Shown: positions 1 through 6,952, counted from the stretch's first letter. The stretch is DNA of 8,210 bases from Chitinophagaceae bacterium UBA2467 (GCA_002342205.1 DDPN01000055.1:4930-13139); one strand, 5' to 3'. A program made the numbers and translations. Notes: generated by a model from the sequence alone, not told the origin.

Positions 1-870
1 TACAGGAATAAAAAAAACCTCCGTAGCAGTAAGAGAGTTGCTTCGATTTTTTGATTTCACACCAAGTATTGTTTGAGCTGAGACCCACTGTGGAGTTGTG
101 TTAGCTCCTCTTGATACCAGTACGTCACCACTGCTGCCTGCTTGGCCACTCAATTGTAATGGTGATGTATTGCCAGATAAGTTAATTGCGCCAGATACTG
201 CGAGTCCGTTATTTGCATTGATTATTTCTGTAAAAGTCTTTTCGCCATTTACTTGTTGGGGTGTGCTTAGATCTACAAAGTTTTTTGTTGCAGATCCAGT
301 TCCTCCATTAGCAATTGCTAGTACCCCGCCAAGAACGATATTTCCCTGACTAGCTGAGCTGGGAGTTAAGCCAGTACTTCCACCACTAAAACTAATCACA
401 GCTGCATTGGCAGGTACTTCTTGCACGGTTAATGCAGTTCCGGCATAAGGAACAATTCCAAATGGCGAGGTGCCCAGGTCTATCCAGTCGTTTTGATAAT
501 TCCAGTTAATTACATTGATAACAGGTTCAATTGCTACTTGAATTTTTAGATTGTAGTTGAGCGTTTTCCAAGGAATATCTAGGATGGAAGAGTAATTTCC
601 TCCAGTTCTTATTCCTTTTCCAATCTGTATCTGAAAAATACCAGCACTATTTGTGCGTGAGGAATGCTCTTCTATAAATACGGATCCATTGGTGGTGTTT
701 GTAGGTATAATTTCTACTTTGACATAAATTCTTCTGTCTTTTGCAGGATTATTATTTCTGTCTTTTGCAATCGCTTCAAAATGTATACCGGGTTGTTGAG
801 CTATACAGTCTGAAGCCTGAGTCAGCCAAAAAAGACTGAGTCCTATGATGCGTATAAAAATATTTTTCAC
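1..870 (-). CDS. Tail-fibre-like secreted surface protein, 3' end outside the window
   Basis: The frame is open for 290 codons from a GTG at 870 to the window edge, so the C-terminus is missing. GTG is chosen because it is the first possible start after the in-frame stop of the upstream gene (stop, one GAG codon, then GTG), and it opens a signal peptide: Lys2 and Arg7, a hydrophobic core at about 8-18, probable cleavage after CIA (residue 24). Residues 27-146 form the N-terminal domain common in Bacteroidota tail-fibre-like proteins (HFEAIAKDRNNNPAKDR near 30-46, closing with LGTSPFGIVPYAGTA at 132-146). Residues 160-265 are Gly/Ser/Thr/Asn-rich with fibre-type motifs: NGGTGSAT near 188-195, QVNGEKTF near 206-213 and SGDVLVSRG near 247-255. 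A C-terminal trimerisation or intramolecular-chaperone (S74-like) domain is usual in the family but would lie outside. It is the last visible gene of the minus-strand operon. Ligand and role are unknown. The family assignment is from motif recognition. Confidence 0.8.
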   Translation of the reverse strand, partial: MKNIFIRIIGLSLFWLTQASDCIAQQPGIHFEAIAKDRNNNPAKDRRIYVKVEIIPTNTTNGSVFIEEHSSRTNSAGIFQIQIGKGIRTGGNYSSILDIPWKTLNYNLKIQVAIEPVINVINWNYQNDWIDLGTSPFGIVPYAGTALTVQEVPANAAVISFSGGSTGLTPSSASQGNIVLGGVLAIANGGTGSATKNFVDLSTPQQVNGEKTFTEIINANNGLAVSGAINLSGNTSPLQLSGQAGSSGDVLVSRGANTTPQWVSAQTILGVKSKNRSNSLTATEVFFIPV

Positions 871-873
871 CTC

Positions 874-1383
874 TTAATTGAGTTTTACAAATGGAATAAT
901 TCGTTTCACGTTATCTGCTTCTATTCTTAGGAAATAATTTCCTGATTGAAGCCACCCCCAGTAATAGCTACTTCCGTTTAGTAGAGCTGCAGCTATAATT
1001 TGTTGTTTTTGGATTAGTCTTCCTGTGGCATCAATGATTGATAAATCTATTTTCGTTTCACTAGTTGAAAACCCGTTTCCCTCAAGTCTTACATAATTTA
1101 TTACTGGGTTAGGGTAGAGCCTAATATTGAAGGGGGTAGGTGTTGTACTGGGTTTACAATCTAAATTGAAGTCTCTAAGACCAATCAATCCTGAGAATAG
1201 GGAGAGTCCAGTTTGTAATTGAACGCACCCGTTTGAGAAAATGATACTTTGAGAAAGACACTTGGCTTCCGTTTGTCCAGAAAGATTTCCTATTGCTCCA
1301 ATGCTATATATCACACTTGGTTGTGCAAAAACAGCCGTTGGAATAAGGCATAAAAAAATGATATATAGCTTAACTAAATTCAT
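874..1383 (-). CDS. Small secreted protein with a T9SS type A C-terminal sorting domain
   Basis: 169 residues. The N-terminus is a Sec signal peptide (Lys5, hydrophobic core 6-16, cleavage probably after VFA at residue 20). Residues 21-85 are a short cargo segment I cannot assign, with three cysteines (42, 53, 76). Residues 86-169 match the type A sorting domain of the type IX secretion system: NIRLYPNPV at 86-94, then VRLEG, LSIIDATGRL at 114-123, SGNYFLRI at 147-154 and a basic end, KRIIPFVKLN. Such domains direct export across the outer membrane, after which they are usually removed and the protein released or attached to the surface. The ATG overlaps the stop of the lipoprotein gene upstream (ATGA), suggesting translational coupling, and its own stop is three bases from the GTG of the tail-fibre-like gene. 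With only about 65 residues besides the sorting domain it is unlikely to be an enzyme; a structural or adhesive role is an inference. Confidence 0.87.
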   Translation of the reverse strand: MNLVKLYIIFLCLIPTAVFAQPSVIYSIGAIGNLSGQTEAKCLSQSIIFSNGCVQLQTGLSLFSGLIGLRDFNLDCKPSTTPTPFNIRLYPNPVINYVRLEGNGFSTSETKIDLSIIDATGRLIQKQQIIAAALLNGSSYYWGWLQSGNYFLRIEADNVKRIIPFVKLN

Positions 1384-1766
1384 TTACGAGTAGAAAAAAA
1401 TAAGGTGTAAATAATATTATTACGATTGTACTCAAGCACGACATTGTCTTTTTCTACTTGTTTGATAACATACGCCTCAATCTGTCTACTGCTTGCATTT
1501 ACCTGAAGTGTGTTCAAGTTTGGTTGTTCTGTGATAGTATATGTGCCTATTATTCCATCTGTGTCCGCATATAGTTTTGAACTTTTTGTAAGCTTAAAAG
1601 AAAATGTAGGCTGGCCTGTGTAGATAAAATTTGCTTGTCCTCCTGATTTTCTCTCTAAGTACCATACCTTTTCTGCGAGTTTATCCTCCGTAGTTTCTAC
1701 TACAGCTTCTTTTTGGCAACTTGAAAAGACAAGAGCTATGATTAAATACTTTTTTATTGGCCTCAT
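1380..1766 (-). CDS. Small lipoprotein, function unknown
   Basis: 128 residues. A lipoprotein signal peptide is visible: basic start (MRPIKK), hydrophobic core, then FSSC with the lipidated cysteine at 17. The residues after it (QKEAVVETTED) are charged and acid-rich, like surface-export signals of Bacteroidota lipoproteins, so outer-membrane and perhaps outward-facing placement is inferred. The mature part alternates polar and hydrophobic residues as in a small beta-barrel or beta-sandwich (KVWYLERKSGG near 33-43, GTYTITEQPN near 74-83, VVLEYNRNNIIYTLFF near 108-123). A Trp near the start and a later GTYTI-type strand recall lipocalin-like lipoproteins, but this is weak. It is the first gene of the operon, lies about 35 bases downstream of a good promoter match, and overlaps the T9SS-sorted gene by four bases. 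I do not recognise a specific function. Confidence 0.8.
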   Translation of the reverse strand: MRPIKKYLIIALVFSSCQKEAVVETTEDKLAEKVWYLERKSGGQANFIYTGQPTFSFKLTKSSKLYADTDGIIGTYTITEQPNLNTLQVNASSRQIEAYVIKQVEKDNVVLEYNRNNIIYTLFFSTRK

Positions 1767-1779
1767 ATCATGTTAGCAT
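1763..1779 (-). other. Two minimal upstream ORFs chained to the lipoprotein start
   Basis: In the leader of the lipoprotein gene an ATG at 1779 reads three codons (Met-Leu-Thr) and stops at 1768. That stop overlaps a second ATG at 1771, which reads Met-Ile and stops at 1763. The second stop overlaps the real ATG at 1766. Each junction is an ATGA or TGATATG-type overlap. This is seen directly; whether ribosomes use these starts is unknown and chance is quite possible in A+T-rich DNA. Confidence 0.3.
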
Positions 1780-1804
1780 TGATATCAAAGGCAAAATACT
1801 ATTC

Positions 1805-1835
1805 CAGAAATAGGAACTAAATGACGGTTGTCAAA
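1805..1835 (-). promoter_or_regulatory. Bacteroidota-type promoter of the three-gene surface operon
   Basis: On the minus strand TTTG (1835-1832) is followed after exactly 19 bases by TATTTCTG (1812-1805), which matches five of six fixed positions of the -7 element TAnnTTTG. Spacing fits the known -33/-7 arrangement of the Bacteroidota primary sigma factor. Transcription would start near 1800, leaving a leader of about 33 bases to the lipoprotein ATG at 1766. The promoter lies just past the terminator of the neighbouring gene, which supports an independent transcription unit. Confidence 0.55.
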
Positions 1836-1862
1836 TTGACGCTGATGTTGATTTTGAAACAT

Positions 1863-1896
1863 AAAAAAAGTCCTGCGTTTAAGCAGGACTTTTTTT
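1863..1896 (-). terminator. Intrinsic terminator after the choice-of-anchor I lipoprotein gene
   Basis: A perfect 14-bp inverted repeat (1863-1876 with 1883-1896) surrounds a 6-base loop. The core is AGTCCTGC / GCAGGACT, flanked by seven A on one side and seven T on the other, so it would work in either direction. It begins 19 bases after the stop codon at 1916 and ends before the promoter of the next minus-strand operon, so it insulates the two units. Confidence 0.9.
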
Positions 1897-1915
1897 AAAG
1901 TGTGAGAAAAGCTAC

Positions 1916-3436
1916 TTAGATCTTGTTCGCTTTATATACTTTTATATTTCCATCATTCTCGCTGCTAACCACAATTAAGCTTTGTCCAATTGGACTTTTT
2001 GATGCAGGAATAAATAAAATACCCTCGGGTGCGTCACCTGTAGCAAACATTTTGATGAACAAGGGTTTGGAAGGATCTGAGATATCATAAATAGCAAAGG
2101 CATCTGCTCTTTCCATACCTATGATGGCAATTGGAGTTTTACCTACCCATCCAGTTACGGCAGCTTCTGGCTCAACACTTTTGTCATCACTACGGGCATC
2201 ATCGTATACATTCAAATCCTTTGCTTTGTAGTCAAGTTCATTGCCGCTATCAAAAACTTGTTTTCCTGTTTCAGCATTCCAAATACTGAATGATCGTGCA
2301 CCAAAGCTATATAGTTGATCGTAATCGCCATCGCCATCTAAGTCTCCTAATGTGGTTGTGATGTTTAATCTACCTAATAAGGCATCAGTTCTGAGATTTA
2401 CGCGATCAGGGAATGCAACGGGATCCATCACGACTAGGCTTGCACGTCTAACTTCTGAGAATCCCGCATATTCTCTTGCGTCACCCTCATTAGCTGTGAT
2501 GAGGTAGTTAACACCATTTAATCTAATATTTGATACCCCATCTGGTTGGTACATGCCAAAAATGTTTTGGTATGTAGAGGTGAAGTCAATTTTATTGTCC
2601 TTATCACTGGGATCGATTCTGTTGTTGGGTAATGTATAATTTTTAAATCCAAGTGGTAATATATCAACAATTGATTTGTTTTGAATATCAATCTTTGCAA
2701 CCGCATTATTCTCTTGTAGCGTTACCCATGCTGTTTTAGAGTCTTTTGAAACAGTGATATATTCTGGTTCAATGTCTTTAGCAAAATTTCTTCCAACGCC
2801 AAATACTCTCATTCCTTTTCCGGCTAAAACAGTGTATGCGCCTTCCCAACTTGTAAAATTTATTGTTTTAACACTATAGTCTTCGGTGCTTATGATGGAA
2901 ATGCTCCCTTCCGGATCAACTGTATACGTATCATTTGGTTCTCCCTCATTTGCCGTTAGGATAAACTTTCCATCAGGAGTGTAAGTGATCATGTCTGGCA
3001 ACGCGCCAACTTGCACTACTTTGATTTCTGCTAATGTTTTAGTGTCGAAAATGGCCACTTTGCCATTGTCTTGCTTGTTTATAGATTCTATTGCGGCTGC
3101 TACTCTTCCATTACTAACTGCAACACTATTTACATATCCGCCATAGGGTGCCATGGAGATAGAGGCAACTACTCTGATGGAAGCAGGGTTTGAGAATTCA
3201 ATAACATCAATCTTGTTGGTTGATCCATTATTAACTGCAAATAATCTTGAAGTTGAGGGATCGAAATCGGTGATCTCAGCTGCACCAGTACCTCCTAGAT
3301 TCAAAGTACTTATTTCCCTATATGAAGTCAAGTCTTCGTTGACGGCCTCATAAGGAGGAATTTCAATGACACTGGTAGATTCTTTTTTACAGGAAAGCAG
3401 TACGACAAGTGCTAAAAAAGGAACGAACTTCTTCAT
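1916..3436 (-). CDS. Choice-of-anchor I family lipoprotein (beta-propeller-like)
   Basis: 506 residues from the ATG at 3436. The frame extends upstream to a TTG at 3484, but the ATG is preferred: it opens directly into a lipoprotein signal (MKKF, hydrophobic core, LLSC with Cys16, then KKES), and a promoter -7 match lies between the two starts. Residues 40-505 carry the repeated beta-strand pattern and hallmark motifs of choice-of-anchor I proteins: TANEGEPNDT at 161-170, YQPDG at 296-300, TANEGDAREY at 314-323, SFGARSFSIW at 377-386, ARSDDKSVEPE at 414-424, GMERADAFAIYDISDP at 440-455 and DAPEGILFIP at 468-477. An Asp-rich loop DLDGDGDYD at 365-373 looks like a calcium site. The family is extracellular and anchored in different ways in different taxa; here the anchor is a lipidated N-terminus. 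Relatives are often linked by annotation to alkaline phosphatase or 5'-nucleotidase, but no catalytic site is apparent and activity is unproven. It is a single-gene unit, divergent from the TonB receptor gene. Confidence 0.88.
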   Translation of the reverse strand: MKKFVPFLALVVLLSCKKESTSVIEIPPYEAVNEDLTSYREISTLNLGGTGAAEITDFDPSTSRLFAVNNGSTNKIDVIEFSNPASIRVVASISMAPYGGYVNSVAVSNGRVAAAIESINKQDNGKVAIFDTKTLAEIKVVQVGALPDMITYTPDGKFILTANEGEPNDTYTVDPEGSISIISTEDYSVKTINFTSWEGAYTVLAGKGMRVFGVGRNFAKDIEPEYITVSKDSKTAWVTLQENNAVAKIDIQNKSIVDILPLGFKNYTLPNNRIDPSDKDNKIDFTSTYQNIFGMYQPDGVSNIRLNGVNYLITANEGDAREYAGFSEVRRASLVVMDPVAFPDRVNLRTDALLGRLNITTTLGDLDGDGDYDQLYSFGARSFSIWNAETGKQVFDSGNELDYKAKDLNVYDDARSDDKSVEPEAAVTGWVGKTPIAIIGMERADAFAIYDISDPSKPLFIKMFATGDAPEGILFIPASKSPIGQSLIVVSSENDGNIKVYKANKI

Positions 3437-3450
3437 AAACAAATTTTTTG

Positions 3451-3485
3451 CAAAACTACTTTTCCTCTTGTCCTGCAGTTCCAAA
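3451..3485 (-). promoter_or_regulatory. Candidate promoter of the choice-of-anchor I lipoprotein gene
   Basis: TAGTTTTG (3458-3451, minus) is a full match to the -7 element TAnnTTTG. A TTTG lies upstream at 3485-3482, but with a 23-base spacer, a little longer than the usual 19-21. Transcription would start about ten bases before the ATG at 3436, giving a short A/T-rich leader. The site lies downstream of the TTG at 3484 and so argues against that start. Confidence 0.45.
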
Positions 3486-3501
3486 TTCCTTTAAGTTAAT
3501 A

Positions 3502-3511
3502 ATTAATTAAT
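3502..3511. repeat. A/T palindrome in the divergent intergenic region
   Basis: ATTAATTAAT is a perfect 10-base palindrome inside a run of A/T from 3491 to 3511, roughly midway between the two divergent start codons. It could be an operator for both genes, or simply A/T-rich promoter DNA; no second copy is seen nearby. Confidence 0.25.
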
Positions 3512-3562
3512 CTGGCCATTTTGATAATAATTTCTTAACGAAAGATCGCTAATTCCGATATA

Positions 3563-3570
3563 TAATTTTC
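3563..3570 (+). promoter_or_regulatory. Weak -7 promoter element for the TonB receptor gene
   Basis: TAATTTTC matches five of six fixed bases of TAnnTTTG and would place the transcription start near 3577, about 20 bases before the ATG at 3598. No TTTG is found at the expected -33 distance; the nearest, at 3520-3523, is too far away. A regulated promoter with a poor -33 element is one reading, and a wrong guess is another. Confidence 0.3.
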
Positions 3571-3597
3571 ACAATTTGCGCCCAAATTGAAAAACCC

Positions 3598-6500
3598 ATG
3601 AAACGTATCTGCTTATTTATTCTCTCAATTCTTACGTTCAGCCTTAGTGTATTTTCGCAGGAGACCACTGCTGAAATTCAAGGATTAGTGAGTGACAAAA
3701 ATGCTTCTGTGCTTGCTGGAGCAACAATTACTGCCATTCATCAACCTACTGGTACAAAGTATGTAACTAGTTCAAGAAAGGATGGAAGGTTTAACTTAGC
3801 AAACCTTCGCGTTGGAGGACCTTACCTGGTCACCTGTAGTTTTGTGGGTTACAAAGAAGATAGCAAAGGAGATATATTCTTAATCATTGGACAAACTTAC
3901 AAAGCTGACTTTTCTTTAGTTTCCTCTACAACAGTATTGCAGGAAGTGACAGTTACTACTTCTCGTCCTGACAAGGTTTTCAATAAATCTAGAACTGGAT
4001 CTGCCGAAGTAATCAATCGCCAACAAATTGAAAGGCTTCCTACTATTAATAGAAGTATCAATGATTTTACTCGTTTGACTCCCACTGCAAACAGTAATGC
4101 CACTTATGGAACAAGCAGCTTCGCTGGAAGACCAAACTCCTACAATAACCTGACTGTAAATGGAGCATCATTCAATAATACTTTTGGATTAGCTGCTGGT
4201 TTAGGTGGGCAGACTAACTCACAGCCAATCAGTATAGACGCGCTTGACCAGATTCAAGTTAACATTGCACCTTATGATGTTACATTAGGCGGATTTACTG
4301 GAGCAGGGATTAACTCGGTAACCAAGAGTGGTACTAACCAGTTCAAGGCTACTATTTATAATTATACGAAGAACCCTGAGTTGACTGGTTTGAAAGTTGG
4401 TAATGTTAAAATCGCAAAGCAACAATTTGATTTCGTAAACCGTGGAGCAAGTGTGGGAGGTCCCATTATTAAAAATAAATTATTCTTTTTCGTGAGCGGC
4501 GAGCAAGAAAGAGTAAGCCAACCTGCTACAAGCTTAGTTGCAAGCAGAAATGGTAGCAGCGGTGTAGGTATTTCACAAGCTAAGGCCGAAGATTTGGATG
4601 CATTAGCTACTTTCTTGAAAACAAAATATGGGTATAACCCAGGGGCCTATGAAAATTATACTTACGACACATATAGTGACAAGTTGACTTTTCGCTTGGA
4701 CTATAACATTAGCCCTAAGCATACTTTCAACTTGAATTATTACTATCTAAAATCCTATCGTAATGTGCCTCCAAGTAACAGTGGCGCTCCAACCGGTGGT
4801 AGACAGCCTGGTGTTACGGCAATGCCATTTTTCTCCTCTTCCTATATCATCAATAACAATTTCAACATTGTTATTGGAGAGTTGAATAGCCGTTTCAATA
4901 ATAAGATTTCAAATAAATTGCAAGTAGGAGTTAACCAATTGCGCGATTTTAGAAGCAGTCCTGGCGGTATCTTCCCAATGGTTGACATCATGAATGGCGC
5001 AGGTTTATCTTTAACTTCTTTTGGATATGAACCATTCACTGCCTTCAATAAATTAAACACGGATACTTGGCAGTTTAATGATGTTCTTACTTTATATAAG
5101 GGTAGACACACTATTTTAATTGGTACACAGAACACCTATAATAAATTTAGAAACGGATTTGCCCCAAGTTATTACGGTGTTTTCCGTTTTAATAGTCTTG
5201 CTGATTTCTATGCTAGCGCAAATAATGGAACCGCAAATGCTGCTCGTTATGAATTACGTTATTCTGCTCGGGCTAATGGCGAATTCCCCTACGCAGATGT
5301 AGCAGTGACTCAATTAGGTTTCTTTTTACAAGATAAATGGAACATTGCAAAGAATTTTGTTTTGACATACGGTTTAAGAGCCGATGTGCCGATTTTCAAA
5401 CAAAATTTTATTGCGAATAAGAATGCAGATGCATTGTCCTTCAGGAATGGCATCAAAGTTCAAACTGGACTACCGCCAGCAACAAATATTTTATGGTCTC
5501 CACGACTTGGTTTTAATTGGGATGTTAATGATGATAAAACCACACAGGTGCGTGGAGGTATTGGAGTTTTTGCAGGACCACCACCATTTGTATGGATAAG
5601 CAATCAGGCAAGTAACAACGGGGTAGATTTTGGTTCATTTGTAAGAACTACACCAACGGCATTTAGTCCTGATGTTAATTTTTACCGCCCTGCTAATGCT
5701 GCAGCAAATACAAGCTATAATCTTGCTTTCACTGATCAAAACTTCAAGTTTCCTCAGTTATTCAGAAGCAATATCGCAATTGACCAAAAGATTTTTGCTG
5801 ACATCACAATGACGTTGGAAGCAATCTTTAGTAAGGATTTGAATGCAGTGTATCACCAAAATGTTAACCTGCCTGCCACTCGTGTTGCTTTAGTTGGAGT
5901 TGATACAAGACCTCGCTTCACCTCACCTCAAATTTATAGCGGAGCTGGGGGTGTTTCTGCAACTAATCCAAATATTAGTGATGCTATCCTTATGACAAAC
6001 ACTAACAAGGGATACACTTACAATGCAACGCTTCAGTTACAACGTAATGTTAAGAACCTTTACACAATGGTTGCCTACTCATTTGGAGATAGCCGTTCTG
6101 TAAATGATGGTGGATCTATCGCACAATCAATTTGGCGAGATCGTTTCATTAGCAATGATCCTAATGATGACGTTTTATCTTATTCTAATTTCTATCAGCC
6201 TCACCGTGTAGTTGCTGCAGCTAATTATCGTTTTGAATACGCTAAAAAGTTTGCCACTTCAATTGGTTTCACTTTTGAAGCTGCAAATGGTGGAACTGCA
6301 AACTATACTTACAACGGTGATTTGAATAATGACAACCAAGTATCTAATGATTTGATCTACGTACCCCGCAGCATTAACGAAATTGTACTTGAGGGTGTAA
6401 GTGCAACTGATACACGTAGCGCGGATGTAATTTGGGGACAACTCAACAGCTATATCAATCAAGATCCCTATTTGAGCACTCGTCGTGGTCAATACGCTGA

Positions 6501-6852
6501 AAGAAATGGGCTCTTATTGCCTTTTTACAAGAGACTTGATTTGAATTTTACACAAGATGTAATGCAGAAAGTGGGTAAGACTAATCATACTATTCGCTTC
6601 TCTTTAGACATCTTTAATTTTGGTAATTTATTAAATAAGAACTGGGGTATTTACAGAATCCCCACACGTGCTGCAGGTTTGTTAAACTTCAAACGAATTG
6701 AGACAGTTGGGTTAAATACTGGTAAGCCAGTATTTAGCTTCCCTTATCTTGATGCAGCTAATCAGATTCCATTGACAAACACATTCCAAAATAGTACTTC
6801 TCAAGCCTCTAGATGGCAAATTCAAGTTGGAGTGAGATATCTCTTCAATTAA
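3598..6852 (+). CDS. Oar-like TonB-dependent outer-membrane receptor
   Basis: 1084 residues, a usual size for this family. A signal peptide covers residues 1-20 (MKR, hydrophobic core, VFS before QE). Residues 25-108 are a carboxypeptidase-regulatory-like beta-sandwich (IQGLVSDKN at 27-35, GATITAIHQPTGTKYVT, DGRFNLANLRVGGPYLV, SFVGYKE). A TonB-box-like LQEVTVTTSR follows at 114-123, then the plug domain to about 245, with ERLPTINRSINDFTRLTP and GGFTGAGINSVTKSGTNQF near 231-249. The rest is a long beta-barrel rich in alternating aromatic residues, with FVSGEQER, QDKWNIAKNFVLTYGLRAD and a GDLNNDNQVSND loop near 906-917 typical of Oar-type receptors. It ends in VGVRYLFN, a terminal barrel strand. 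It should import or bind a large substrate in a TonB/ExbBD-dependent way; the substrate cannot be read from sequence. There is no adjacent SusD-like gene, so it is not a standard polysaccharide-utilisation pair. It is monocistronic, closed by a strong terminator. Confidence 0.92.
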   Translation: MKRICLFILSILTFSLSVFSQETTAEIQGLVSDKNASVLAGATITAIHQPTGTKYVTSSRKDGRFNLANLRVGGPYLVTCSFVGYKEDSKGDIFLIIGQTYKADFSLVSSTTVLQEVTVTTSRPDKVFNKSRTGSAEVINRQQIERLPTINRSINDFTRLTPTANSNATYGTSSFAGRPNSYNNLTVNGASFNNTFGLAAGLGGQTNSQPISIDALDQIQVNIAPYDVTLGGFTGAGINSVTKSGTNQFKATIYNYTKNPELTGLKVGNVKIAKQQFDFVNRGASVGGPIIKNKLFFFVSGEQERVSQPATSLVASRNGSSGVGISQAKAEDLDALATFLKTKYGYNPGAYENYTYDTYSDKLTFRLDYNISPKHTFNLNYYYLKSYRNVPPSNSGAPTGGRQPGVTAMPFFSSSYIINNNFNIVIGELNSRFNNKISNKLQVGVNQLRDFRSSPGGIFPMVDIMNGAGLSLTSFGYEPFTAFNKLNTDTWQFNDVLTLYKGRHTILIGTQNTYNKFRNGFAPSYYGVFRFNSLADFYASANNGTANAARYELRYSARANGEFPYADVAVTQLGFFLQDKWNIAKNFVLTYGLRADVPIFKQNFIANKNADALSFRNGIKVQTGLPPATNILWSPRLGFNWDVNDDKTTQVRGGIGVFAGPPPFVWISNQASNNGVDFGSFVRTTPTAFSPDVNFYRPANAAANTSYNLAFTDQNFKFPQLFRSNIAIDQKIFADITMTLEAIFSKDLNAVYHQNVNLPATRVALVGVDTRPRFTSPQIYSGAGGVSATNPNISDAILMTNTNKGYTYNATLQLQRNVKNLYTMVAYSFGDSRSVNDGGSIAQSIWRDRFISNDPNDDVLSYSNFYQPHRVVAAANYRFEYAKKFATSIGFTFEAANGGTANYTYNGDLNNDNQVSNDLIYVPRSINEIVLEGVSATDTRSADVIWGQLNSYINQDPYLSTRRGQYAERNGLLLPFYKRLDLNFTQDVMQKVGKTNHTIRFSLDIFNFGNLLNKNWGIYRIPTRAAGLLNFKRIETVGLNTGKPVFSFPYLDAANQIPLTNTFQNSTSQASRWQIQVGVRYLFN

Positions 6853-6871
6853 TATTTTAACCGGATTTAGT

Positions 6872-6901
6872 AAGGGAGGCCCGCAACGGCCTCCCTTTTT
6901 T
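6872..6901 (+). terminator. Intrinsic terminator after the TonB receptor gene
   Basis: A 10-bp perfect stem (AAGGGAGGCC at 6872-6881 with GGCCTCCCTT at 6888-6897) encloses the loop CGCAAC and runs into six T (6896-6901). It starts 20 bases after the stop codon and separates the receptor gene from mazG. Confidence 0.92.
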
Positions 6902-6930
6902 ATTCTTTAATGGGAATTGTGCTATTTTTA
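6899..6930 (+). promoter_or_regulatory. Possible mazG promoter
   Basis: TATTTTTA at 6923-6930 matches five of six fixed bases of the -7 element TAnnTTTG. A T-rich TTTA at 6899-6902, in the T-tract of the preceding terminator, sits 20 bases upstream where a -33 TTTG is expected. Transcription would start near 6937 with a leader of about 16 bases. A promoter is expected here because the terminator lies directly upstream, but the match is modest. Confidence 0.35.
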
Positions 6931-6952
6931 GCTCATCCACACATTTTTAATT

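Noticed and set aside
98..349. Plus-strand open frame of 83 codons
   Set aside because: It lies antisense to the tail-fibre-like gene, whose signal peptide and domain motifs are convincing; the plus-strand product has no recognisable feature.
1..870. Prophage tail-fibre gene
   Set aside because: The protein has a Sec signal peptide and sits in an operon with a lipoprotein and a T9SS-sorted protein; no phage structural, lysis or integrase genes are visible.
2518..3353. Short open frames at 2518-2706 (minus) and 3153-3353 (plus)
   Set aside because: Both overlap the choice-of-anchor I coding region in other frames and show no motif, promoter or ribosome site of their own.
3897..6492. Short open frames on both strands inside the TonB receptor gene (3897-4103, 4842-5135, 5120-5302, 5384-5599, 6259-6492)
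   Set aside because: They are shadows of a 1084-codon gene with family motifs along its length.
3598..6852. SusC-type member of a polysaccharide-utilisation locus
   Set aside because: No SusD-like gene or glycoside hydrolase is adjacent, and the sequence motifs fit Oar-like receptors better.
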